From JAHEEL01 sp963715255 (GTDB taxonomy: Bacteria > Actinomycetota > Acidimicrobiia > Spongiisociales > UBA5794), in assembly GCA_963715255.1 (NCBI GenBank), contig CAVQRN010000005.1, positions 1-64,000 of the forward strand: a DNA stretch of 64,000 bases, given 5' to 3'. Shown one piece after another: positions 44,267 to 52,422 of the stretch. A model generated the notes under the pieces. It was not told the origin of the DNA. It made no database searches and saw only the letters and a list, made by a program, of their open reading frames with translations. A program made the translations under genes and the position numbers. The stretch's first letter is position 1. Every line of letters starts with the position of its first letter.

Positions 44267-45190
44267 TCACGCATCCGGGTCACGCACGGCAAGCATCGCG
44301 TCGACCGCCGGCGTGATCTCGATGTGCGACGTCAAGCCCAGGTGCTCCCCATCCGCCTGGAACGGCGTCACCGGATCGGCGTCGATCGTCAACCTGTCGA
44401 AACAGCTGTACACCCGGGCATCGAGACGTTCCGTCAGCGGTCGCTTCAGAATCGCCCTGGCGAAGATCTCCGCCGACCGGTGCACTTCGAGGTCGCCGGC
44501 GACCACCGCAGCGAGGCCGTCAACGGGTTCCCGGGTGATGTGGAGCGGCACACGTCCGAAGTATGTGTAGGGCTGGTGAACCTGCGTGAGGGCGGCGACG
44601 CCGTCGACACGAACGCCGTCGATATCGACGCGTAGATTCGCGGGCGGCCCCGCCATTGGCCCAGGAGTGTGGAGATCGCCGACTCCGCGGTAGTGTGCGC
44701 CGCCGAACCAGATCTTCGAGTGGGGGCGCCGCTCGGCGTGTTCGACGACGTCGGCGTCGAACCCGACGCCGACCGCGAAGGTCGCGTACTCGATGGTCGT
44801 GCTCCCGCCGATTGACGACTCAATCCGTGCCAGACGGGTGGGGATCGACGGCAAGGTCGCGATCGCTGCGGCGGCGCGCCTCGGCCGCTTGGGGAGACCG
44901 AAGATCCGCGATGTCACATTCGTCGTGCCGGCCGGGATGATCCCGAGAGCGGCCGTCGTGCCCACGATGCCGTTGGCCACGTGGTGAACGACGCCGTCGC
45001 CTCCCATCGCAACCACGATGGCATAACCCTCCTCCGCTGCTCGTGCCGCATGTTCTCTGGTCGCCTCCGGCCCTTGGGGCCACTCGGCATCGACGTCGAA
45101 GGTCTCGGAGAGTGTCGTGATCACGTCGCGATAGAGCGCACCGGTGAAACCGGAGGCCGAGGGATTGGCGAGGAGCAACAATCGGCGCAT
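44267..45190 (-). CDS. Diacylglycerol kinase family lipid kinase
   Basis: 307 residues from the ATG at 45190 (longer frame to 45517 overlaps the divergent phosphoribosyltransferase). LLLLANPSASGF at the start, VVAMGGDGVVHHVANGIVG (the GGDG nucleotide motif) and GIIPAGTTNVTSRIFGL (the PxGTxN motif) define DagK/YegS-type lipid kinases, which phosphorylate diacylglycerol, sphingosine-like or glycolipid headgroups. The C-terminal lobe ends with the usual VTPFQADGEHLG. Confidence 0.9.
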   Translation of the reverse strand: MRRLLLLANPSASGFTGALYRDVITTLSETFDVDAEWPQGPEATREHAARAAEEGYAIVVAMGGDGVVHHVANGIVGTTAALGIIPAGTTNVTSRIFGLPKRPRRAAAAIATLPSIPTRLARIESSIGGSTTIEYATFAVGVGFDADVVEHAERRPHSKIWFGGAHYRGVGDLHTPGPMAGPPANLRVDIDGVRVDGVAALTQVHQPYTYFGRVPLHITREPVDGLAAVVAGDLEVHRSAEIFARAILKRPLTERLDARVYSCFDRLTIDADPVTPFQADGEHLGLTSHIEITPAVDAMLAVRDPDA

Positions 45191-45262
45191 TGCCTCGAAG
45201 CGTACGGGTGCCGTGTGGTGAACGCTTCCGGCGGGACGCGATGGAGAGGGTACGCTCGGGTT

Positions 45263-45911
45263 GTGAGGTTCAGGGATCGTCACGAGGCCGGTGAACGGCT
45301 TGCCGACGCACTGGAGGAGAGCGCTGTGCTCCGCCCGGCAGATCGACCGCTCATTCTGGGGGTGCCGCGTGGTGGCGTTCCCGTTGCTGCGGTCATCTCG
45401 GACCGGCTCGGAGCTGAACTCGACGTTCTGGTGGCCCACAAGCTCGGTGCGCCGGGGAACCCGGAGTTTGCGATTGGCGCAGTGGCGGAAGACGGGACGA
45501 CGATTCTGGACACCCAACTGATTGAGCGATACGGGATCAGCGGCGACTATGTCGAGCGAGAGACGCGTTCCCAGCGAGCGGAGGTCGAGCGTCGCGCCAA
45601 GCTGCTTCGGAGTGGACGCTCCCCGATTCCAGTCACCGGCCGGATCTGCATCGTGACCGACGACGGCGTAGCTACCGGTTCGACGCTCGAAGTGTCACTG
45701 CGCCTCGTCCTCAACGCCGGTGCGGATCGCGGTCATCGCCGCGATCCCGGTCGGCCCACCAGCCACGATCAATCGACTGGAGGGAATCGTCGATGCCGTG
45801 GTCTGTCCGATGCAGCCGGCAACCTTCTTCGCAGTCGGCGCGTGGTACGAAAACTTCGAACAAGTATCTGACAAGACCGTGATCGATCTTCTCGGTGCCC
45901 GTAGTCCGTAA
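45263..45911 (+). CDS. Phosphoribosyltransferase family protein (frameshifted)
   Basis: About 215 residues from the GTG at 45263. PLILGVPRGGVPVAAVIS, DVLVAHKLGAPGNPEFAIGA, and the PRPP-binding loop ICIVTDDGVATGSTLEVSLR are typical of the group of actinobacterial PRTases often paired with hydrolases. The frame breaks near 45715 and continues VIAAIPVGPPATINRLEG ... WYENFEQVSDKTVIDLL, which is the expected C-terminus. The break is probably a sequencing error. Confidence 0.82.
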
Positions 45912-45997
45912 TCCGCGGCCCGGCTCATAGCTCATGGCTCAACGAACAGGCTTCTCTGGCCGGCAGCTCTGCTCTCCTGCTCTATTGCTCTGCTCGG

Positions 45998-46054
45998 CTA
46001 CTCGGCTACTCCGCTACTCGGCTACTCGGCTACTCGGCTGACTCCGCTACTCCG
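45998..46054. repeat. 8-base tandem repeat CTACTCGG, group 1
   Basis: Seven near-perfect copies of an 8-base unit (CTACTCGG or CTACTCCG) with one 9-base irregular unit. Read on the minus strand it is CCGAGTAG. The last unit contains the response-regulator stop codon at 46047-46049. Confidence 0.9.
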
Positions 46055-46454
46055 GCACGACGGCGGTGTTCAACCGCACCGCCCCCGCATCCGCCAACAG
46101 CGCTTCTACCGAATCCCTGAGTTCATTCGGACGGAACGGTTTGGTCATGAAGGCGTCGGCTCCCCCGGCGGCAGCGCGATCGGCCATCTCCGGTTGAGCA
46201 TGGGCAGTGAGAACGAGGACGCGAATGTCAAGCGTGCTCGGCCCTGACCGGAGTTGGGACAGAACCTCCCACCCGTCGAGGCCGGGCAGTCCGATGTCGA
46301 GGATGATGACGTCGGGCACTGCGGCTCGCGCTGAATCGAGGCCGATCAGACCGTCCTCTGCGAACCGCATCTCCGCATTGAGCGGACGCAGGCAAACGTC
46401 GATCAGTCGGCGCACACTGGCCGAGTCCTCGATGACGAGTACGGAGGGCTGCAT
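46047..46454 (-). CDS. Single-domain response regulator
   Basis: 135 residues, only a receiver domain: VLVIEDSASVRRLID (acidic pair), phosphoacceptor Asp53 in IILDIGLPGLDGWE, VLVLTAHAQ with the conserved Thr, and DAFMTKPFRP with the Lys. No output domain, so it would act by protein contact in a phosphorelay. No histidine kinase is adjacent. The final codons CCG GAG TAG are the first unit of the 8-base repeat. Confidence 0.9.
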   Translation of the reverse strand: MQPSVLVIEDSASVRRLIDVCLRPLNAEMRFAEDGLIGLDSARAAVPDVIILDIGLPGLDGWEVLSQLRSGPSTLDIRVLVLTAHAQPEMADRAAAGGADAFMTKPFRPNELRDSVEALLADAGAVRLNTAVVPE

Positions 46455-46559
46455 GGCATATTCATCGGCACATTGCCGGGACACTTGAACGGTCCGTTGA
46501 CTCTGGTTCTCGAGTGTTGTTGCCGTACCATCGGGCTGACATCGTCGTGAGGAGACACC

Positions 46560-48116
46560 GTGTTGCAGCCCTACAAAGCCCTGTCGTACTCCGACTTCTC
46601 TGAACCCGCTCCGGCCGCTGCGTATCGTGATGCTCTCGACAAGGTGCGCAGCGAACTCGGCGTTCATGCACCTCTGGTCATCGGCGGCGAACGGATCACC
46701 ACGAAGAGGGTCATACGGAGTCTCGACCCGTCCCAACCGGCCCGTCTTGTCGGGACCGCATCGTCGGCAACGCAAGCACACGCTGTGGCCGCTCTCGATG
46801 CTGCATGGGACGCCTACCCGGGCTGGTCGAATCGGCCGGCTGCGGAGCGGGCGGAACTGATTCATCGAGTCGGCGATCTGATCGCCGAGCGGATCTACGA
46901 GTTCGCAGCGTGGCAGACATACGAGGCAGGGAAGAACTGGGTCGAAGCCGAAGCGGATGTAGCCGAGGCGATCGATTTCTGTCGCTACTACGCGCACCAG
47001 GCGCTTGCAATGGAGAGACCGCTTCCGGTTCACGCCTATCCGGGAGAGACCAACGAGTCATGGCTCCAGCCCATCGGCGCAGGTGTTGTGATCCCACCGT
47101 GGAACTTCCCGCTCGCGATCCTCGTCGGTATGACCGCCGGTCCTATCGCTGCAGGAAACACCGTCGTTCTCAAGCCCGCATCGAACACCCCGCTCGTCGG
47201 GTGGGGCTTCATGCAAGTCCTCGAAGAAGCCGGGGTGCCGGACGGTGTCGTGAACTTCCTGCCCGGACCGGGTTCCGAGGTTGGGGACACCCTGGTCGAC
47301 CATCCCACCACCCGGTTCATCAACTTCACCGGCTCCAAGGAAGTCGGGCTCCGGATCGGGGAGCGCTCCTCGAAAGTCCATGAGGGACAGAAATGGATGA
47401 AGCGTGCCTACATGGAGATGGGGGGCAAGGACGCACTCATCGTCGATGAGACCGCAGATCTCGACGCCGCAGCAGATGACGCGGTGCGGTCCGCATTCGG
47501 GTTCCAGGGCCAGAAGTGCTCGGCGTGTTCGCGGCTGATCGTTGTCGACGCCGTGCATGATGTCCTGGTTGACAAGGTTGTGGAGCGGGCGGCTGCCCTG
47601 ATCATCGGGGCACCGACCGAGAATCGTCAGGTCGGTCCGGTGGTGTCGGAGGCTCAGCACCGCGCGATTCTCGAGGAGATCGACCTCGGCAAGGGGGAAG
47701 GCACCATCGTCCTCGGTGGAGGATCGGTCGAGCAGAACGGTGGCTACTACATCGAACCGACGATCTTTGTGAACGTCGACCGCGACGCACGCCTTGCTCA
47801 GCACGAGATCTTTGGTCCGGTGCTCTCCGTGATCCGGGCAGCCGACTTTGATGAGGCGCTCGAGATCGCGAACGGCACCGAGTACGGACTCACCGGCGGA
47901 CTACATTCGGCCGACGAGTCCCGTATCGAGCGGGCGCGTCGAGAGTTCTACGTCGGCAATCTCTACATCAACAGGAAGATCACCGGTGCATTGGTGGGAA
48001 TCCAACCCTTCGGCGGTTTCAACATGTCGGGATCGAACGCCAAGGCGGGAGGTCCGGACTACCTGCGCCTCTTCATGGAAATGAAGACGATGGCCCGGCG
48101 GATCGAGTCCGCCTAG
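46560..48116 (+). CDS. pruA: L-glutamate gamma-semialdehyde (P5C) dehydrogenase
   Basis: 518 residues from the GTG at 46560. Aldehyde dehydrogenase superfamily: PIGAGVVIPPWNFPLAILVG, FTGSKEVGLRIGE, EMGGKDALIVDETADLD (catalytic Glu region) and FGFQGQKCSACSRLIVVD with the nucleophilic Cys. The GFQGQKCSA signature is typical of 1-pyrroline-5-carboxylate dehydrogenases, which finish proline breakdown to glutamate using NAD. No proline dehydrogenase gene is next to it. Confidence 0.92.
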   Translation: MLQPYKALSYSDFSEPAPAAAYRDALDKVRSELGVHAPLVIGGERITTKRVIRSLDPSQPARLVGTASSATQAHAVAALDAAWDAYPGWSNRPAAERAELIHRVGDLIAERIYEFAAWQTYEAGKNWVEAEADVAEAIDFCRYYAHQALAMERPLPVHAYPGETNESWLQPIGAGVVIPPWNFPLAILVGMTAGPIAAGNTVVLKPASNTPLVGWGFMQVLEEAGVPDGVVNFLPGPGSEVGDTLVDHPTTRFINFTGSKEVGLRIGERSSKVHEGQKWMKRAYMEMGGKDALIVDETADLDAAADDAVRSAFGFQGQKCSACSRLIVVDAVHDVLVDKVVERAAALIIGAPTENRQVGPVVSEAQHRAILEEIDLGKGEGTIVLGGGSVEQNGGYYIEPTIFVNVDRDARLAQHEIFGPVLSVIRAADFDEALEIANGTEYGLTGGLHSADESRIERARREFYVGNLYINRKITGALVGIQPFGGFNMSGSNAKAGGPDYLRLFMEMKTMARRIESA

Positions 48117-48135
48117 GACGATCACGGGCGCCGGC

Positions 48136-49056
48136 CTACGGCACGATGTCGTAGGAATGTCGTTCGACGACGTTCTCCAGTTGATCCTGGAGGATGATCG
48201 TGTTCCCTGCTGTCGACCAGATCGCCGAGTCGGAGCACCAATGGAGAATGCCACCTGCGTTCGTTCCGCAGGCGGTGACGACCTGGAGAGCTCCGCCCGC
48301 CGAAACCGAGGTCCCGGCCGGGAATTCGAGACGACGCTCGCCCGTTTCGTCCCTGACCGTCCACCCGGCGATGTCGACACTGGTGTACGACTGGTTCACG
48401 ATCTGGAACCACTCGGAGGCTAGGTCGGGTTCGTCTGCGTCGACCGGGACGAGACTGACGTCGCCGATCCGAACCTGCGGGCGGTCGGGGGAGACCCCGT
48501 CTTCTGGATGGCCGCACACGAACGTGCCCCACATGCCGTTCCCCGATGCGTAGGCCTGGTCTCCGCGTGCGAGAAAATCGGCCTCCATGAGGTGTCCACT
48601 GTGAAGCGGGACGGCAGCACCGGACGAGACGAGTGCTGCGTTCACGAGCACGGCCGGATCGCCCTCGATGAGCACGTAGCGAAGAGCGCGGCCTGCAGCG
48701 TCGGTGTCCGGGCCGTCGGAAGCAAGGACCACAGTCTGACCGATCGTGAGCGAGGCCAGGACCGTCCTGGATTCATTTCCGTAGCATTCGTCACCTTCGG
48801 GAGCATCGACGCCGATGAGACGGATGTCGATCCTCTGCCCGTCGACGACGGCCTGAATCGTGTCACCGTCGATGACACCGTCGACGGTCCCGCGAACGAC
48901 CTCTTCTGCAGGAGGCAGCGTCACTTCGGTCGATGAAGGCGACGATTCCCCGGGCAGCGTCGTTTCGGATGATTCGTCGGTTCCGATCGAGGGGCCGGAC
49001 GTGCAGGAACCGACGATGATCGCGAACGACAGGATGGCGGTGACGGTTCGGCGCAT
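48136..49056 (-). CDS. Secreted thermonuclease (SNase) with lamin-tail domain
   Basis: 306 residues from the ATG at 49056. Signal/lipobox VGSCTSG, Ser/Thr-rich linker, then a staphylococcal-nuclease-like domain: VDGDTIQAVVDGQRIDIRLI with the metal Asp and catalytic Arg, GVDAPE, and AGRALRYVLIEG. The C-terminal 110 residues (SEWFQIVNQSYTSVDIAGWT) are a lamin-tail domain. Probably an extracellular nuclease held at the membrane as a lipoprotein. Convergent with pruA, 20 bases apart. Confidence 0.88.
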   Translation of the reverse strand: MRRTVTAILSFAIIVGSCTSGPSIGTDESSETTLPGESSPSSTEVTLPPAEEVVRGTVDGVIDGDTIQAVVDGQRIDIRLIGVDAPEGDECYGNESRTVLASLTIGQTVVLASDGPDTDAAGRALRYVLIEGDPAVLVNAALVSSGAAVPLHSGHLMEADFLARGDQAYASGNGMWGTFVCGHPEDGVSPDRPQVRIGDVSLVPVDADEPDLASEWFQIVNQSYTSVDIAGWTVRDETGERRLEFPAGTSVSAGGALQVVTACGTNAGGILHWCSDSAIWSTAGNTIILQDQLENVVERHSYDIVP

Positions 49057-49174
49057 GGTGTTCGATACGGTACCGGTCGTCCACATTTGCACACGGCATT
49101 CGAGTGTCCGGCGCGGTTGAAGATTGGCCGGGCACTCCTACTCTGCGGTTGGCGAGAGCGAGAGAGGAGTGGTC

Positions 49175-49633
49175 ATGCAGATCTTCCCGGCGGAGGAGCT
49201 GGCAGATCGGGTCGGCATGGAGACCGGCGTATCGGACTGGCTCGAGATCGATCAGGACCGGATCAACGCGTTCGCCGACGCAACGATGGACCATCAGTTC
49301 ATCCACGTCGACCCCGAAGCGGCGGCTCAGACACCCTTCGGTTCGACGATCGCCCACGGATTTCTGACGCTCTCGCTCACCACCCCCATGATGATGGAGA
49401 CGATGGTTGCCCCCGACCGGATGGTGATGGCCGTCAACTACGGAACCGACAGGCTCCGCTTCATCGAGCCGGTCAAGGTGGGGAGTCGCATACGAGCGCG
49501 GACCCGACTCGTCGACGTCACGACGAAGGGTCCCGGTCGCTGGTTGCTGAAGAACGAGGTAACGGTCGAGGTCGATGGTGTCGACCGACCGGCACTCATC
49601 GTCGAAGCTCTCACCCTGTTCATCACGGCATGA
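49175..49633 (+). CDS. MaoC-type hotdog-fold (R)-specific enoyl-CoA hydratase
   Basis: 152 residues from the ATG at 49175. The catalytic motif lies in FADATMDHQFIHVDPEAAAQ (Asp and His), with TPFGSTIAHGFLTLSL completing the hotdog signature. These cytoplasmic enzymes hydrate (R)-3-hydroxyacyl-CoA intermediates. Overlaps the following hydrolase by four bases. Its physiological chain length is unknown. Confidence 0.88.
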   Translation: MQIFPAEELADRVGMETGVSDWLEIDQDRINAFADATMDHQFIHVDPEAAAQTPFGSTIAHGFLTLSLTTPMMMETMVAPDRMVMAVNYGTDRLRFIEPVKVGSRIRARTRLVDVTTKGPGRWLLKNEVTVEVDGVDRPALIVEALTLFITA

Positions 49634-50349
49634 ACACGGTTGTCCTCGTCCACGGCGCTGCGATGGACGGCACGGTCTGGCGGTACCAAGCGGATGCTCT
49701 CTCTCGAGCAGGATTCTCTCCCATCGCCGTTGATCTCCCGGGGCACGGCGGCTCGGAGGGTGAACCATCGGTGACGATCAGGGGTTACGCCGGTTGGCTC
49801 CTTGCGTATCTCTCCGTGTTGGACGAACCGGTCCATCTCGTCGGGCACTCCATGGGGGCACTGGTCGTTCTGGAGGCCACCGGGGCGCGTCCGGATCGAG
49901 TGAAATCGGTCACGCTCGTCGGCGTTGCCGACCGGATGCCCGTCAATCCCGATCTCCTGACCGGCGCCGCCGCCAACGATCTCACGGTGTCCGCCACGAT
50001 GGGCTCGTGGATGCACGCTCGGCAACCCGTCGGTAGACCCGAATGGCAGGTCCGCGACACCGTCGCGATCATCGAGCGGTCCCGGCCGGGGATCGCATTC
50101 GCCGACCTCACGGCGTGCAACGATTACCGGGGTGCGGCCGCCGTCGCCGCGAATGTGTCCGTGCCGATGTTGCTGGTCCTCGGCGACCAAGACGTGATGA
50201 CGCGGCCATCCGCCGCCGAACCGATCGCGAATGCAGCACCGGATGCAACGACGGTGATCGTCGAGGGTGCGGGCCACCTGCTGTTCGTCGAACGGCCGGA
50301 TGTGGTGAATGAGGCGCTGGTGGGGTTTCTGAACGGAGTAGCGGAGTAG
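49630..50349 (+). CDS. Alpha/beta hydrolase
   Basis: 239 residues. VVLVHGAAMDGTVW (oxyanion loop), nucleophile elbow HLVGHSMGALVVL, late LLVLGDQDVMTRP (Asp) and VEGAGHLLFVERPD (His) make the full triad. Coupled to the MaoC gene, so it may act on an acyl-CoA or ester product. The last five codons before TAG lie inside the 8-base tandem repeat. Confidence 0.88.
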   Translation: MNTVVLVHGAAMDGTVWRYQADALSRAGFSPIAVDLPGHGGSEGEPSVTIRGYAGWLLAYLSVLDEPVHLVGHSMGALVVLEATGARPDRVKSVTLVGVADRMPVNPDLLTGAAANDLTVSATMGSWMHARQPVGRPEWQVRDTVAIIERSRPGIAFADLTACNDYRGAAAVAANVSVPMLLVLGDQDVMTRPSAAEPIANAAPDATTVIVEGAGHLLFVERPDVVNEALVGFLNGVAE

Positions 50350-50418
50350 CGGAGTAGCGGAGTAGCGGAGTAGCGGAGTAGCGGAGTAGCGGAGTAGCGG
50401 AGTGGCGGAGTAGCGGAG
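50334..50418 (+). repeat. 8-base tandem repeat CGGAGTAG, group 2
   Basis: Ten consecutive copies of CGGAGTAG with one variant (CGGAGTGG) and a partial eleventh. The first two copies encode the last residues and TAG stop of the hydrolase gene at 50349. Confidence 0.95.
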
Positions 50419-50478
50419 GCCAAGCTACCGGCTACCGGCTTCGAGCCTTGTGGCGTGGGTCATCAGCCCGACAACCGA

Positions 50479-51456
50479 CTACCGGTCTCCGAGCGCCAGA
50501 TCAGGATACGCGAAGGCGGCGAAGCCGCCGCCGGTGTGCCAGAACACGACATGGTTGGCTGTGGTGAGTCGACCCTGCTCGATCTCTCGCTTCAAACCGT
50601 AGACGACCTTTCCCGTGTACGCCGGGTCGAAGAGCATGCCGGTAAGGCGCGTGGCTTCGACCTGCACAGCAAGCTCCTCGGGCGTTGAGAGACCGTATCC
50701 GCGCCCGATGTAGTCGCCGGTGATCCGCCACCGGGCCTCGCCGACCGACTCGCCGAACCTATCTGCGGCTGCGGATAGGAGCACCCTCACTCGCTGTTCG
50801 ACCTCGTCCGCAGGGTCGCCGACCGACGATCCGACGATCTCGACGTCGATACCGAGTTCTTGCGCTCCACGGACCATTCCCGCCGTGGTTCCGGCGCTCG
50901 AAGCGGCGTGCCAGATGATCGGCCGTACGATCCCTTGGTCCTCGAGTTGCGGGGCAATCTCGTGCATCGCAGCGACGAAGCCCAGGGTACCGAGAGCATC
51001 CGAGGCGCCTTCAGGGATGACCCACGCACTGCCGCGAGCCGCGGCGGCCTCCTCCATGATCCGATCGCGGTCGTCGTACTCGGCGGGTGTGATGAAGCGA
51101 CACTCCGCCCCCGCAAGTCGTTGAAGGAGATGGTTCCCCGTTGTCGCTTCGGGTGGTTCCCCGTCGGGGCTTCGGAGGTAGAGGATCGTGTGCAGGCCGA
51201 CTCGAGCGGCAGCGAGCGCCGTGGCCCGGCAGTGGTTCGACTGGACCGCTCCACAGGTGATGACGGCGTCGGCACCGGCATCGAGCGCTGCGGCGAGATG
51301 AAATTCGAGCTTGCGAACCTTGTTCCCCGAGAGACCGAAGCCGGTGAGATCATCCCTCTTGACCCAGATGGTCGGGCCACCCCACGCCGCGCTGAGGCGA
51401 TCCGCCGGCTCGAGCGGCGTCGGGAGATGGGCGAGACCGATTCGTGACTGGTTCAT
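50479..51456 (-). CDS. D-cysteine desulfhydrase / ACC deaminase family PLP enzyme
   Basis: 325 residues. TIWVKRDDLTGFGLSGNKVR contains the PLP lysine, followed by CGAVQSNHCRATALAAARVG, AASSAGTTAGMVRG, and HTGGGFAAFAYP. This arrangement matches D-cysteine desulfhydrase and 1-aminocyclopropane-1-carboxylate deaminase; I favour D-cysteine desulfhydrase on overall likeness, but the two cannot be told apart by eye. Convergent with the hydrolase upstream. Confidence 0.85.
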   Translation of the reverse strand: MNQSRIGLAHLPTPLEPADRLSAAWGGPTIWVKRDDLTGFGLSGNKVRKLEFHLAAALDAGADAVITCGAVQSNHCRATALAAARVGLHTILYLRSPDGEPPEATTGNHLLQRLAGAECRFITPAEYDDRDRIMEEAAAARGSAWVIPEGASDALGTLGFVAAMHEIAPQLEDQGIVRPIIWHAASSAGTTAGMVRGAQELGIDVEIVGSSVGDPADEVEQRVRVLLSAAADRFGESVGEARWRITGDYIGRGYGLSTPEELAVQVEATRLTGMLFDPAYTGKVVYGLKREIEQGRLTTANHVVFWHTGGGFAAFAYPDLALGDR

Positions 51457-51599
51457 GCTTCTGACGCTATCACTTGTACCTCTGGCGGTGTCGCGTAATC
51501 CGCCGAATCGGAATCGGTGACGAGGAGCACCGATCCGTGCAGCTTTGTCGGCTCGGGCGATCGCCTGATCGCCGGCGCGGAGTATGCGACACTACGGCC

Positions 51600-52391
51600 A
51601 TGCCTGAAGTCATCATCAACGACCACGAAGTCTTCTACCGCGAAAAGGGGAGCGGTTCTGTTGCGCTCTTCGTCCACGGATTCCCGTTCGACTCGACGAT
51701 GTGGATCGAGCAACTCGATGCTCTGTCCGACGTGCGACGGTGCATTGCGCCCGATCTGCGCGGTTTCGGTCGCTCTGCGCCGTCGATTCGCCCCGTGCTC
51801 ACGATGGAAGATCACGCGTTCGACCTCGTTGCGCTCACCGATGCTCTCGGCGTCGAACAGGTCGATCTGATTGGACTCTCCATGGGCGGCTACATCGCCC
51901 TCGCGTTCGCAGAGCGCTATCCGGAACGGCTTCGCACGCTGGCGCTCGTCGACACGAAGTCCACAGAGGACTCCGTCGATGCGAAGGCCGGACGCGGAGC
52001 CGCCGCAGAGCGGGTTGCCACCGAGGGGCGCACCGGGGTCGCGGCCGACATGGTCAGCGTTCTCGTCGCGGCGTCGGCGTCGAACTGGATCCGCGCCCGC
52101 TTGCGCACCATGATCGAATCAACGCCTGCCGAGTCCATCGTCGCCGCGCTCATCGGTATGAAAGATCGCCCCGATCGGACCGCGGTGCTGTCGAGTCTCT
52201 CGGTCCCCGTCGCTGTGATCGTCGGGGAGCACGACATGCTGGCATCGCTCGCCGACGCTGACCACATGGCGGTTGCTGCAGGCGCTGCTCTCACGGTTGT
52301 GCCCGATGCCGGTCACATGGCGCCGATCGAGGTTCCGATTACCGTCGCGCAAGCACTGCGGACCCTCTGGTCCTCTGGTCGGGTCCGCTAG
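51600..52391 (+). CDS. Alpha/beta hydrolase
   Basis: 263 residues from the ATG at 51600. VALFVHGFPFDSTMW, DLRGFGRSA, nucleophile elbow LIGLSMGGYIALAFAERYPE, VIVGEHDMLASLADA and PDAGHMAPIEVP give a complete triad. Resembles 3-oxoadipate enol-lactonase or haloperoxidase-type hydrolases. It lies 30 bases upstream of the transporter gene and may be cotranscribed with it. Confidence 0.88.
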   Translation: MPEVIINDHEVFYREKGSGSVALFVHGFPFDSTMWIEQLDALSDVRRCIAPDLRGFGRSAPSIRPVLTMEDHAFDLVALTDALGVEQVDLIGLSMGGYIALAFAERYPERLRTLALVDTKSTEDSVDAKAGRGAAAERVATEGRTGVAADMVSVLVAASASNWIRARLRTMIESTPAESIVAALIGMKDRPDRTAVLSSLSVPVAVIVGEHDMLASLADADHMAVAAGAALTVVPDAGHMAPIEVPITVAQALRTLWSSGRVR

Positions 52392-52422
52392 CCTCCGCCC
52401 GGGTCGAGAGGGAGGACCAAGG

